The notes: generated by a model from the sequence alone, not told the origin. 64,000 nt of DNA from Protonemura montana (GCA_947568835.1 OX387605.1:8932418-8996417), one strand, 5' to 3'. Numbered from the stretch's first letter, positions 53,101 through 64,000 are shown. Program-made: numbers and translations.

Positions 53101-55883
53101 TGTGCCAGACCCCCAGAGCCCATCACAGGTATATTTTATATTAACAGTACTCTTGATAGCCTTAAGGGAGAAAATTGGCTAACAAGGTGAAAAAAAAAAA
53201 AATAATCTGAACATTTTATACCTAATACTTGTTCAATTTTTGACCAGGATTAACAGTATTTTGTTACTTTGAAATGAAAGGAGGTCCAATGAACCAGCTA
53301 CGCTACGTTTCGGTACTAAACTATTGTGCCTGGCAATTAGGACCTCATAATAAGCTCCCTAATAACTTCTGCTCCTCCTCAATTAGCCGGCAACTCCAAC
53401 GGGCCTTGCCGACAACATCAAAGACATTGCCGAACTGATCAGCAATGAACACGAGAAGTCCCTGTCGGACTCACAGTACGACTCCGAACCTAGCTCTTAC
53501 AACGACCAGTCGGGCAGCCTGCAGGACGGTTGCTACCTTCATACGAAACGAAAGGCGCCGTTGATGCACGGCAAGGAGAACACGCTACCCAGCAAGCGCG
53601 CACGCAAGGCGCTTATGGCCACCTGGAGCACGCCCGGCAACATTTCCGTGCCCGGCATGTCCGAGATATCGCTCATCGAGACACCGGTAGGTGGCTTCGT
53701 TGGTCTGTGGCAGGATTTGACATTGGAGGTTTGTCGGGATTAGCAAGGGATGTATTGACCTAGTTTTTTTCTGTACAAAAAGCTTGATTTGTTCTAACTA
53801 AGCGCCTAAACCTGATATTTTCTATCGGTTTGATACCATCTGTATTTAAGTTGGGTTAAGTTCCGGTAGTTTGGGGCAAGTTGTGTGAGTCGCATTTCAA
53901 AATTCTTGAAAATAATTATCCAGCCATAAGCCATTGACAATTGTAATTTAACCACCATGAAATTAAATATGACAGAAATATGAAATCCACAACCGACCAC
54001 CAATGTTAAAAACTGCACGCCATTGGAATGTGCTCGAATATTTGCTTTCACTACCTGTCGCACGCTTTAGTCCACCCGTGTTGCTTTTTTCCGTCTGTTG
54101 ATGTTGGTTTGTGTGTTCGCGTGCAGAGCAAGTCCCTGGGCGACACGTCCGTGCTATTCTCACCCCCCTCCATCCGGGGAGTGCTCCCCGAAGAGCTCCT
54201 CTGTCCCGGGCTCGACCACCATCTGCCCGCGGAAGAAATGTCAGCCGTCTGCCAAACCCGAGCGGCACCTATCAGCAAGGTAAACGCAGCGTATCCGTAC
54301 GCATACCACCTCCCCCCACACCTGATACCGTGAGCGGTGGCCTAGTGCTTGGGCATTTGGCAGCAGTTTGTTGCGGGCACTGCTTGGTGGGTGGTTCATG
54401 GATCAAAGTGTCTGGAGCATATGTGGGTCTTTGAAATTTGAAACGTTGATCGTCAATCTTTGTTACAAAGAAACTGGAGGGATTGTTTGGTTGGGAACAG
54501 AGCAGAGATGTAAAGTGAATTCAGATAATGGTTGCTTTTTAAGACTCCTCGTGTTCTTGCTTCTTTGATTCACAAACACACTTACAGTTCGTTTTGTTAA
54601 AGAATGTTGGTTGATAGCATTTCTTTAGATTTTATTGGGAATCTGTTTGATATATTTATTACACACAATATCACTGGAATGAATTGTGGAAGATATGGTC
54701 CACTGCCCAGTGTTCACTGAAACTGAAAAATGCATGTAAAACATAACTTTGTCTGTGGGAGTTATTTAAAAACAGCACTATTATTTTTGTGTTGTTTGCA
54801 GCTTTTTTGGTTTCCATGATCTTTCACTGTGATCACTAGAGAAGGGACCATTTCTTGTATGATCATGTTCAGTATTGTTGAAGAATTAGTTCAAAGAACG
54901 ATGATAGTCGAACATTTGGGTTTGCAGTTGCATGCTCTCAAACTTATAGGATAGGAACTGTATTTGGTTAAACCAAAATTACATAGAAAAGGGGTGCACA
55001 TTCCAAAAAGTAAAAAAAAAAATACTGCGTGTCTATTACATTTAATGTAATCACTGCTATGTTGTTGCTTAGTGTGTCTTCAATGCATTTGTACATTAGG
55101 ATTGTACAGCCTGTGGAGATGGGGTGTGTTTTTGTGTGTTTTGGGGGTTTTTGCGGTGGCGTTTACCTGTGTAGTCTTGTTAGAGTTTGGCATTCCTGTC
55201 TTAGAGCCCAGGCATGAAGCCTTCCGTCGTCAAGCGCATCCAGTTTGGGGACTCGAGACCCGAGCCTAAACTCGATCTTTCGAAGGTGAGACCCTTGCCC
55301 TTCTAATTTGATAGCGCACGGTGGTTGGGTATTTTATCTGTGAAATATTGTGTTTGTCCAAAGCCGATTAGCGCTCAGTAAGTTGAGAGAAAGCAATGCT
55401 GCTAGCTTTACTCGTGGCTAGGTTTATTGTAGCTGTGGACCGAGAATATCGTCGCGATGATGCGTTTCATGTTTCTTTGTTTTAACCGGACCTGCATTGG
55501 ACTGTTTATACGTAGTAGCGGACTGACAAATCAGATGGGGTTTTCAAGTATTTTCTAACACTTCAAACATTAGCTCTTTCTCTTTTGATGCAGTCTGCCA
55601 CTTTTCGGATGGAACCGTTTAATGCGTTTGCTTAAAATAGAGGTAACAAATGGCATTCGCGATGCTAACTCTTCGATTACTTTGATGCGCATGGACACCT
55701 AACGTAGGCTGCGTGTTGGCGCTTGCGCAAGTGTCTGATTGTCGGTGTTCTTTACAGCTGGACCTTCATTGGGAGAGGGTCGCGTGCGGCCAAACGACTG
55801 ACCAAGTGGAGTTGACGAAACAAGCACACTTGTACCTTAGTAATAACACAGTGACCCTGAAACCCCGTTCGCTCAACTTGTAG
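38168..55883 (+). CDS. Myb: Myb transcription factor (animal R1R2R3 type), nine exons, 800 aa
   Basis: Animal Myb binds YAACNG sites and works with the MuvB/dREAM complex on cell-cycle genes. Exons: 38168-38253, 47270-47399, 50341-50490, 51393-52577, 52860-53051, 53387-53686, 54127-54279, 55205-55285 and 55758-55883. All are GT-AG and in phase, giving 2403 nt. Residues 29-60 are acidic and Ser-rich. R1 is about 66-115 (W68, W87, W106), R2 116-167 (W119, W139, W158) and R3 168-219 (W171, W190, W209). KQCRERW includes the redox Cys154, and [10 protein letters not shown] closes R3. Exon 4 ends with many SP/TP sites and [10 protein letters not shown]. Exon 5 holds [20 protein letters not shown], the MuvB-binding segment. 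The last exon ([20 protein letters not shown]) matches the conserved A-/B-Myb C-terminus, so the protein is complete. Coding GC is high compared with TUBGCP4 and MNAT1. The start is uncertain; see exon 1a at 36016. Confidence 0.96.
38254..47269 (+). other. Myb intron 1, 9.0 kb
   Basis: A long intron upstream of the DNA-binding exons. It contains a foldback element (43129-43236), GC-rich patches near 39780-39960 and 41580-41770, and open frames with no known family at 42687-43085 (+, 132 codons) and 46346-46828 (-, 160 codons). No nested gene is supported. Confidence 0.75.
43129..43236. repeat. Foldback (MITE-like) element in Myb intron 1
   Basis: Arms of 23 bases (43129-43151 and 43214-43236) are inverted copies with few mismatches, beginning CACTAAT on both strands. 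A perfect inner stem of 12 bases, CCGATCTCCATC and its complement, lies around 43175-43205, with a short loop TGTCGCG. The inner left side reads, on the minus strand, like a tRNA B-box region (GAGTTTGATTTCC). The whole unit is 108 bases and could form one long hairpin. The structure is seen directly; calling it a mobile element is inference. Confidence 0.65.
47400..50340 (+). other. Myb intron 2
   Basis: A 2.9-kb intron placed inside repeat R1. It contains a 16-base poly-C tract at 49549-49564. The short frames in it are unsupported. Confidence 0.85.
49549..49564. repeat. poly-C tract, 16 bases
   Basis: A pyrimidine-rich stretch with 16 consecutive C. Confidence 0.9.
50491..51392 (+). other. 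Myb intron 3
   Basis: A 902-bp intron inside repeat R2. I see nothing else in it. Confidence 0.85.
53052..53386 (+). other. Myb intron 5
   Basis: A 335-bp intron with a poly-A tract near 53190. No other signal. Confidence 0.85.
53687..54126 (+). other. Myb intron 6
   Basis: A 440-bp intron with no other signal. Confidence 0.85.
54280..55204 (+). other. Myb intron 7
   Basis: A 925-bp intron. The next exon must start at 55205, after TTAG. The AG at 55210-55211 would give an immediate stop in frame. Confidence 0.85.
55286..55757 (+). other. Myb intron 8
   Basis: A 472-bp intron between the last two Myb exons. The TTTACAG acceptor is clear. Confidence 0.85.
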
Positions 55884-57248
55884 GCGCCGATCGCCGATCA
55901 TGACTGCTTACTACCGTAGAGTATCTTACCGGCAACGCAAAATACTCAAGTCTTACACGATTTAATATATTCCGTAAACTACCTTGGTAGTTTAGATCCT
56001 TATTTATTTAACCGATGCACATAGTTTGAGGGTGGTTCTTTAGGTGTACAGATGCCCAATATCATTTCACGAGCACATCATGACACGCTAGCAATGAGGA
56101 TTGTACAAATACCGGTATTAGTCTACTTAACTAAAATATGAAAATATTTCTAACTGGATGTGATAAAAGTATTGGATTGTGCACGGAACATACAGTATCG
56201 ATATTGCGATCGTGGGATCGAAGTGTAGAGCTAAGGATACGATTTGCCGTCAAAATGCTTGTCAAACTGTCAGAAACCACCATCATGCTTAAATTTATAT
56301 TGTTTTTATTGTAACCGATAATTTTATGGGCTGGATCAGCAGCTCGAGATAGGTAATGAATGAGTGCGACACAATCGAGTTGCTCTCGAAACGAGCTGAA
56401 TGGCATGTCTTTGAGCATCCTGATTTTCTAGCACCTTCTTGTTAAGTTTCTAGCAACTGCTATAGTTTATTTTGTAGCTAAACTGCACCTTTCCTTTATT
56501 GTCATTTGTCACATTTACGTCACACACTTTGTAGGTATTGATAATAGCTTAGAGGCAGCTTTTTACTACTATAGATATTTTGCATCCCTGTGCTTGTACG
56601 ATATTGCTTTGATTTGGATTATTTGTTGATTTTTAATATTTATTCTTTGTAGATTTGAATTGAGTTATATGCGTGAATTGTATCCATTAAAGACTTGCGG
56701 TAATGTGTCCCCCCTGCTTTAGCTAACGGCTGAATCTCTATTTTGCAGATACACAATTATGCAAAATATGAAAATTTGGTGGAAATCTTACATCATGATT
56801 TTGGATATTGATTGTAATTTTTTAGGTATTATTATTTATAAATTTCTATACGTGAGTGTGTGCCGTGTGTCGTTTACTATTGTTTTGAGTTGCATGTGCA
56901 TTTGCAAACTGGCCAGTGATTTTATTAGTGATGCAGTGCAGGGTGCGTTTAACAGTGACGACAAAGGGGAGAAAATTGGTTGCTGATCACTATCAGTATG
57001 AAGGGAGAGCAACCACACGATTGAAGTTGATCGAATGCAATATGGCGGTGAAAATTGTATATTTACATATTATGTGTTATCTAAAAAAGTGAATCTAGAA
57101 TGAGTGAAATGCTAGACATGGTTTGCTAGTTGTATTGCACTTGTAGGTAAACCCATTTCCAAAAAATCAAGTAACTGATAAAGATGTGTACATTCTATAC
57201 TTAGTGATAGTTTTGTATTTAAAAAGTATGCCATGCATATTATAAAAA

Positions 57249-57254
57249 AATAAA
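57249..57254 (+). terminator. candidate poly(A) signal of Myb
   Basis: AATAAA about 1.4 kb after the Myb stop, within A-rich sequence. Confidence 0.45.
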
Positions 57255-58218
57255 TGCCTTAGAACCTATTAAGCACTCAAACAAATGGTTTATTTTGGTA
57301 AATGGATTTACAATAAACATTGTGAATGCCTGCATTTCAAACCACTGATTCCAAACAATATATTTGCTCTCTGCATAATGGTAATGTGTAAGGTATTTTA
57401 TAAAAAATTTATATACACTACTATTAACTTTATTTTATGAAGTTAGTTTGTTAATAAAGGATTCTGGAATCACACCAAAGCATGCTGACTAACAATGTGA
57501 TGGCAATTTGCTAATAAAAATAACATAACTTAACATCTGACAGATCCAGCAGAGGCGCAAGTAGTTACTTTTAGTGGATTGCGCATTGTGAAAAGAAAAT
57601 ATGCTCTCTAATGGAGTGTAAACTCAAGGCTGGACAGGTTGCCAGTCTGATTGTCTCCAGTTGCATTATCTTCAAGTGGTAAAACAATTGTTTTGCCACA
57701 ATACAGGAACCACATTTCAGGAAATATTTAAGCATTATGTACAACTTTGTAACCCCAAAATAAAATAATTATACAGAAGTTCTGATGTGGTGTGTAACAT
57801 AGCATGTCGCCCGTTAGCCTTCCAGTTTCCTAACGTAATTTTAGTTTTTCAAATATCCCTTCTTTGGCTGTGGCTGGGATTCGGCCTCTGCCCTTTTAAA
57901 GTTTGGACAAGAGTAATATCGTTGTAATATTATTTAAAGTAAGTAATTACTTTCAAGTGTTGCTCTTATTTATCTGATATGGATTAAAAAAAAAAAAAAA
58001 AAATGTGTACTCTTATCTGTGCTAACATGTCTTTTCTATTAGAGACAGAATGGCATAATGCTCAATTAACATGTAATGAAATAAGAATCAAATTTGTACT
58101 TGAATAAGTTACATCTTCCTATAACCAGGCAAATTATTGTGCAGATTGGGGGCTTAGTTTGTGAGTACAATTATGTAATTTTCTGTTTGTAAATAGTACC
58201 TGCCTTTAATGTAGTGGA

Positions 58219-58235
58219 GGGGGGGGGGGGGGGGG
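58219..58235. repeat. poly-G tract, 17 bases
   Basis: An uninterrupted run of G in the Myb-GADD45 spacer. Confidence 0.9.
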
Positions 58236-60021
58236 AGATTGTGACTAGCACCCTGGGCATTTTTTTAGCCAGTTGTACTATTACTCTCGCAAAGCTATTG
58301 ATTATGTGTACCTACAGTTTGTGCTGCTGCTGCACTACGGTATGGTGAAATCCTAGGTAGGTACTAAGTCATTGTCTAGGCGTTTAAAAAGTCCCACCGC
58401 GTGGCGTGTACATAAGACTTTGACTTCTAAGACTTTTTAAAGGTCAGCTCAACAATGATAATCGCAGATAATGGGCGCACGCCACCAGGACATTATCGCG
58501 TTCGCGGGGTGGAGTGAATGATTGGACCTGCATCGATCGGATCACGTTGTTGTGATAGGAGTTCGCGGAAAATGTCTGAACAATCAATGTTTGGGTCATG
58601 CCACCGCCAGGAATGCAGGGGATCGATAGGTTTACACAGTGCCACGTGCCTTGTGGTAGGCCAACGGCCACTAGCGGTGACTCATGCTTTGCTCGCATTC
58701 CTTTGCCTGCAGGTCGTACTGATTCTTTACGACACGTAGGTATAAGACAAACAAATGATTCGGTTAGTTGGAAATGTTTTGAAGGATACACATAAATGAA
58801 CCCAATACTTGTTTATTTTATTTTAAAGCCAAGAATTTAGGCTGGTATTTCAAATGAAATATATTGTTATGTCGCATGTCTACGTATTACAAACTGACCG
58901 TGTCTAATGTGCGTAAATGCAAGAAGGAACTCCCTGCTTTGGAGTTCAAATCAGAATCAGTCGGGACTAAAAAGAGGCGCTAGATAATACACTCGACGAT
59001 TATAGCATCCTATAAAGAGAAAACTATTTAGTATAGACTCTGGACTGGCTGCGAGTCCAATCGCATCCCTATCGCTATCATCAACCCTATCGATGGTGCC
59101 TATGTACACTTTTCATTCAAAATCATCCCGGCCACCCATTAGCTCTCAGACAGATAGTAATTTTTAGCAAACATGGGTTCAGTGAGATATGTGAGCGACG
59201 CCACCCGACAAAAAAATACCGTACCTGCAGCTTGACACCTAAGTAACGTTGTGCATCATTTCAATAGAAGTAGAGAACACTTTTGTTATCAGTAGTCAAA
59301 CTAATCATTAACCGCTCCATTAATTCAAGCAGCATTCTTTAAAAAATTAAATGGTTAACGCGTTCGAATCGCCGTGCGATTGTAGCCAAGGTATTTATCT
59401 GCGCCCGCCAATTGTGCAACTAATAGGTAATGTTACGTGAGATAGGTTGTTGACTTGTAATACATTCAATACGTCGTCTTCATTCTTGAACCCCGGCGTG
59501 AATATTAATTCTTATTTTTTGTTCGATTCAATTGACGTGTTTTCCCGTCCTCGATTGGAAAGTACGTCGGAGGGAGTTGCTAGTAAACGGCCTTGATCTG
59601 TGCCGAGAAAACTAATGAATGGGGAACTCCTAGGTGAATATAATTCAGTTATTTTTTCTTCCTTTTCCTCCGCCATAGCACCGACCGAACGAATTCTGGA
59701 GGTCACTGATCAAGATTGTTGGGGGCTTGGCTGTTCGGGGCAGATGGTAATCGAATCCGTTACTGTTACGCAATTGTTTTTGCCATCTCTCATACCGGCT
59801 CTGACAAGTACCAACATGCTCGAGCCGATTCCTTGCTGTGAATGGACATGGCTGGATTAAAGGACATGCTCTTTGAATATATGTACTCAACGGTGCCTTT
59901 GCCAATGAGTATCCTTCCAATCCTGATCGGATTATGACAATTGTCTGTATAGTTTAAGATTTCTGCAGAAGGGATATGGACATGGTAAAATATAGTTGCT
60001 TGGTTAATTAACATATGCCAG

Positions 60022-60027
60022 TTTATT
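60022..60027 (-). terminator. candidate poly(A) signal of GADD45
   Basis: TTTATT on the plus strand reads AATAAA on the gene strand, 540 bases after the GADD45 stop. Confidence 0.4.
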
Positions 60028-60566
60028 CATTACGCAAATCAAATACAAAGCCATAATAACTAAATACAGTTGAATAAGTCGCTGGCTTTTACCCAAATAA
60101 TGTTACAAGTTTGAAAATGAGTACTTGGTACCAGAACATATTGGGCAGCAACAAAAGTATACTTAAGAAGTTTTGATCTTCATCATTTTCTACCCAATAC
60201 TTAGCTTGCCTACCTACACTGTTAGATGTTGTATTATATATTCCATACAATTTTACTATTACAATGTGATCTGCTTGTTACACAATAGTTTTCGCTTCAT
60301 TTCTGGGAATATCAAACTTATCATTGAGACTCGTCAATGCCTTTTATCATGCATCCTTATCGTGGTCTCAATTGATCTCAATTATAGGCAAATATCTTTG
60401 CCAATTACCACAGACAAAAATTGCAGTTGTGCATTTTATCGGACAATCTCATGCAATTGTCGACATTCTTAAGGGGCACACCCTTCAAAATGGATTCAAG
60501 TTAAGTGGATACACTTGAAAGAAGCCTTCCCGGCAATAATCAATATAATAATTACATCCCCACTTT

Positions 60567-62046
60567 TCAGGACTCTGGAAGCTGGATGATCAATGGAGGG
60601 AACAAGTCGGATGTGCGCACGCAAAAGTTGGCCAGTTCCTTTTCCTGGTCTGTTAGAGACAGATTTTCATCCCACGGGCGCTGTACCAGCACACAGCTGC
60701 AGTCCATGCGTGGGCCTTTGGTGCCCCCTATGCAGACCAGCTCTGCCAGTTTGTCGGCACTGTCCACCTAGACAAGGAAAGAAGGAGTTGATGAGTTACA
60801 TAACCGATTACCCGAGTAATTTGAGGACTAGGAGAAAGTGGCTTAGACCTTCGACAATGAGGAAAACCCAAGATAAAATTATAAAATGTCTCGATCCGAT
60901 AACACCCGTTTCAATTTCCAGATGGCTTCAACTAATTGAACTAGTTTCCTCTTTAGTACCGACACAGCCGCGCACCTGTCAGCGATGTGATAGTAGGATT
61001 TTAAAGGGTGGGTGGGTGGGTGTGCGCTGATTATCTGTTTCCATGGATATCGCACTATTTCCCCCTTTTATCATTGAGGATTTTTTCTGCAAAGTACAAA
61101 CAAATCATCGTATGCATACCTTTATTATGTTGATGTTGTTTTCGTAACAAAACGCCTGCAACAGGACGGATTGGATGTGGCGAGCGGCGTCGCCGGCGCC
61201 CTGCCGGCTTTGTGGTAGGATGCAGAAGAGGGCCCGCGAAGGGTCCATTTCTAGCATTTTGATAGACGGAACCATTGCGCAGGTGAGCCTCTTCTCCAGT
61301 TGCGCCTTTCGGAGGAGAGTGACCAGCGTCTTGGACATCTTCTTTCTGTAAATTCGAATGTAACATGCATTGTCATTATTTTGCTGCGAGACGAGACACC
61401 GGCTCCGTGTTGCATCATCATCTTGTCGTTACATGGCACTTGTTGATGTGAAATGTGAATTGACCTTAATTATTTGCTTAGCGGAAGCAGTGCATCCTGT
61501 TATCACGTGGCGCTAGCAGACACCCGCGGTCTGGTGATGATGACAAATCCTAGGGTCAAGGACCATTGGGGACATTGAAATCTTTTACATCAAAACTGAT
61601 CTAGAGTCAAAACCCTGGTGTTTACTCAGTGATAGGCCGATATGAAAAACATGTTAAGTGTAGGTGTTCGCGTTCAATTGTCAATGGACATTGAAAATCA
61701 TCCGAATGCCGAAAATAAGCATGGCAATGGGGAAGTTCAGCTAGAGAGAGAAGACAGATTTTAGGGCAAATTGTAGCCAATGGGCATTTCTGAGTTCACA
61801 TCTGATGGGAGAAGACGTACGGATTCACTTCAACTTTTATTGAGAAACCTGGCATTTTCATTCCTTAGACCAAACTGAAATATGCGTTCAAGTGGCCAAA
61901 GTCCATGTCTGATTTGATTTGTTTTGAGCAATTTCCTGCGATCCTAAATTTGAATATCAAGTGCCGATCTGCAGCAAAAATTAGAAGATAAATTACCTGT
62001 AACTCTGCGTGTTCATGGTCGCAGTCTGCACGTCTTCGAGTGTCAT
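60567..62046 (-). CDS. GADD45: GADD45 stress/growth-arrest protein, three exons, 158 aa
   Basis: GADD45 proteins are small acidic L7Ae-fold proteins. In vertebrates they bind MTK1/MEKK4, p21, PCNA and CDK1/cyclin B and take part in growth arrest, p38/JNK signalling and active DNA demethylation. Exon 1 is 61997-62046, exon 2 is 61120-61345 and exon 3 is 60567-60767. The introns are GT-AG and the join gives 477 nt, within a few residues of the vertebrate 159-165. The start MTLEDV matches the vertebrate MTLEE, which decides the start and the frame. Exon 2 has KMLEMDPSRALFCIL (vertebrate AKLLNVDPDNVVLCLL) and LLQAFCYENNINIIK (vertebrate LIQAFCCENDINILR). Exon 3 has KLAELVC, DCSCVLVQRPWDENL and the final IIQLPES. 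Exons 1 and 2 are also open in other frames (61865-62155 and 61055-61366), but only this frame matches the family. The gene is single and complete. Confidence 0.95.
60768..61119 (-). other. GADD45 intron 2
   Basis: A 352-bp intron. Open frames cross into it from exon 3 on the opposite strand but are shadows. Confidence 0.85.
61346..61996 (-). other. GADD45 intron 1
   Basis: A 651-bp intron. I see no repeat or other gene in it. Confidence 0.85.
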
Positions 62047-62264
62047 CTTCAAAGTTGAACAGCAATTCTTGTTTCGAAGTATTTTGGAACAGATACACTG
62101 AGGTGTCAGAGCAAACACACAATACGTCTTCTCTGCCCTGCGTTAACTTGCACAATGACTCACAATCGTTTGGTTTTGCCGGTAAGCGGCCGGCATGAGT
62201 AGGGGGCGAGGGGGCACCGGTCTCGGTCCCCGTCCCCCTGCCGCGAGGCGCGAGTCTGGCGCAT

Positions 62265-62270
62265 CACGTG
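62265..62270 (-). promoter_or_regulatory. CACGTG E-box upstream of GADD45
   Basis: A palindromic E-box in ATCACGTGGC context, the type bound by USF/MiT bHLH factors, lies 220 bases before the GADD45 start in the GC-rich patch. Use is inferred. Confidence 0.4.
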
Positions 62271-62948
62271 GCCCAGATGATTCTCAGAACCACGGGTTTA
62301 ATCAGAAGGCAAACATCGCGCCGGAGGGGCAGGCGGGAGTGGGATATGGAATTCGATATCCCGGATCATCTGTTTTCCTCCCTCTTAGCCAGAACATACA
62401 AATTGTGTGATTTCCCCAATTATCTTTCTGACGAAAATAGGTCAGCGATTGTCTATTGGTGTGCATTATGCTCGATTTTTTGGTATTAACATAATAATAT
62501 TGTTACTCATCTGATTATTTATTGATTGAGTATCGATTAACGATTAAGTCGATAGATTCAATCGCCTTGGACGTCAATTAGATTTGCTTGGAGTGTGTAA
62601 AGAGTTTTCAGCGTCAAGAAAATGAGTAATCGCCTTTTATCTCTGTTTTCCTCTCATACTAATTTCGTTATCACATTCCTCCTGCACATTCTCTGGTAGT
62701 GATTCTACTTGACATGGTTTTAGTTTTCACTTTCAGAATTCCGTCCAAGGTGTTAGATGGCAATAAACAACCCAATTATTTGCCATGTTGTAACATGCAC
62801 CGTCGGCGTCAACATATTTTGATTGTTCGGCATTGACCAAGGGCAAAGTTCAGTGTGCGTCTTGTTTTCTTTGACATTTATTGGGTTTATATTTCCATCG
62901 TTTTCCGTTAAAAATCCATTTTTACTTAATATCTCAAATAGTTACAGA

Positions 62949-63077
62949 TTTGACAAAAACCATTTGAACTGGGGTTTGAATGCTACGTAAAGAACAACTA
63001 AATTTCCCGATATTTAATTGAAGTTTAGTTGTTCTTTACTTAGCATTCAAAGCCCAGTTCAAATAGTTTTTGTCAAA
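62949..63077. repeat. 129-bp near-perfect inverted repeat (hairpin)
   Basis: The left arm 62949-63002 and the right arm 63024-63077 are 54 bases each and pair with only three mismatches around a 21-base loop. Both arms begin TTTGACAAAAAC read inward. The arm sequence has no homopolymer that would make this trivial. It could be a foldback mobile element, a recent inverted duplication or a hairpin RNA gene. It sits about 0.9 kb upstream of GADD45. Confidence 0.9.
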
Positions 63078-63440
63078 ACCAGAACTAAGGTTACATCAAG
63101 TAGACATGAGTCTACAAACAATTACAGATTTATTTTAAATATCGAAAGCCAAAAATCAAATTTTGTCTGCCGATCAACTGTCCGAGTGGCACGTATTGAT
63201 TCTAGCGGGCTTATAGACGCAAAAAAATCTGGGCCCTTTCATATTTCGGTTTTGATAATGACCAGAAGGAGGGGGTGGGGAGGCGGTGTATGAGCTCGCC
63301 ATACCTAAGGAAAAAACCTGAATGAATAAATTCTGGTGGAAATCTATTCGTTTGATCAAAAATCGTGAGCTGGACAACCGAAGGTTATATGTTAGTATCT
63401 TTCGTAAATAGTGTTTGGTTACAATTCCATCAACGGGAGA

Positions 63441-63453
63441 GGGGGGGGGGGGG
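63441..63453. repeat. poly-G tract, 13 bases
   Basis: A run of G in the upstream region of GADD45. Confidence 0.9.
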
Positions 63454-64000
63454 TATTATTTTAACAACTATAAGGCTCTACTTCAAAAAATTACGGTATT
63501 TTTCCTGACTTCGTTGATGAAATCTTAGACGTATGAGGCTAAAAACTGACAAAAAAATGCTTGCCTATTGAAGAGGTTTCGCGACCCTATCGAAGGGCGC
63601 CTAGAATTATGCTCGAAGAATGCTCCTCGACTTTACCATACCATACCACAGCCCACCATCGACAAATTGTGTTTTTTTTTTTTTTTCATTTTTGTCGCAC
63701 CTAAAATTTGCTTTCCTGGAAATAGTATCTTCTTGTGTAGTCCTTTCTTTAGTCTCGTCGATCTCGTATTTCTCGGATTTGAACTATTCCTTATATGACT
63801 AGGCCAAAGTTGTCGCCTTTTAAAGTCAACAGCTGTGTCTCTTTAATTGTTCGCTGACAAGTTAAAACTCGCTTCGATTCTATTTGATAACGTGATTTGT
63901 AGTGTGAAATCAGATTTAAAGTTGGCAATGGTAGCTGAAGTGCCAACTTGAGAGATTAGATACTGCTGGCACATGGCGACCGTTTCTAGGAATAGAAATC

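Larger units (their letters stand above)
55884..60566. other. Myb 3' UTR, intergenic region and GADD45 3' UTR
   Basis: No further gene is supported. The Myb 3' UTR probably ends near the AATAAA at 57249-57254, with an ATTAAA at 56686-56691 as another option. The GADD45 3' UTR probably extends to the minus-strand AATAAA at 60022-60027. Between them are a poly-A tract near 57985 and a 17-base poly-G run. Confidence 0.6.
62047..64000. other. GADD45 5' UTR, promoter and upstream region
   Basis: A GC-rich stretch (about 62185-62340) lies just upstream of the GADD45 start and is the likely core promoter. Farther right the sequence is AT-rich, with the 129-bp hairpin (62949-63077), a 13-base poly-G run (63441-63453) and a poly-T run near 63671. 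No gene is supported to the window end. Confidence 0.6.

Noticed and set aside
61055-61366. 103-codon minus-strand frame over GADD45 exon 2
   Set aside because: The other frame, entered from exon 1 in phase 2, gives the conserved GADD45 sequence.
61865-62155. 96-codon minus-strand frame over GADD45 exon 1
   Set aside because: Only the frame beginning MTLEDV matches the family. The longer frame begins without ATG and leads into the wrong frame of exon 2.
1-64000. CRISPR arrays, bacterial operons or viral genes
   Set aside because: No regularly spaced repeats, no prokaryotic gene layout and no viral protein motif is visible. The spliced animal genes fix the window as nuclear metazoan DNA.

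Overview
The window is nuclear DNA from an invertebrate animal. It is AT-rich, with GT-AG introns, long intergenic spacers, microsatellites and scattered repeats. It holds six recognisable metazoan genes, and I could join the exons of all of them in frame by hand. The set (PIAS, TUBGCP4, a Wnt, MNAT1, a three-repeat Myb, a single GADD45) is typical of animals. One Myb and one GADD45 argue against a vertebrate. The phylum cannot be fixed from the sequence alone; an arthropod is a guess.

Layout, left to right. 1-3918 (-): the 5' end of a PIAS-type SUMO E3 ligase, made of a tiny first exon, a 3.8-kb intron and the start of the SAP-domain exon, which runs off the left edge. 6426-11977 (-): TUBGCP4, ten exons, 695 aa. 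14173-31854 (-): a Wnt ligand, seven exons, 405 aa, with a 14.4-kb first intron separating the signal-peptide exon from the rest. 34429-35471 (-): MNAT1 (MAT1), two exons, 320 aa. 38168-55883 (+): Myb, nine exons, 800 aa, with a 9-kb first intron and a possible alternative first exon at 36016 next to MNAT1. 60567-62046 (-): GADD45, three exons, 158 aa. The last 2 kb is the GADD45 upstream region.

Four of the genes touch cell-cycle or genome control: TUBGCP4 in microtubule nucleation, MNAT1 in the CDK7/TFIIH kinase, Myb in cell-cycle transcription and GADD45 in stress arrest. The close MNAT1/Myb divergence is the one arrangement that suggests shared regulation. The genes are otherwise spaced independently, so no operon-like unit is claimed.

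I saw no clearly new biological system. The observations most worth a second look are: a 129-bp near-perfect hairpin upstream of GADD45; a foldback element in Myb intron 1; a pair of related dispersed repeats in TUBGCP4 and Wnt introns; a TISU/YY1 element on the PIAS start codon; two candidate Myb first exons of the same splice phase; a basic insert inside the Wnt; and exon-like islands inside the large introns. Homology calls rest on remembered family motifs and on exon joins I checked by hand, not on searches.
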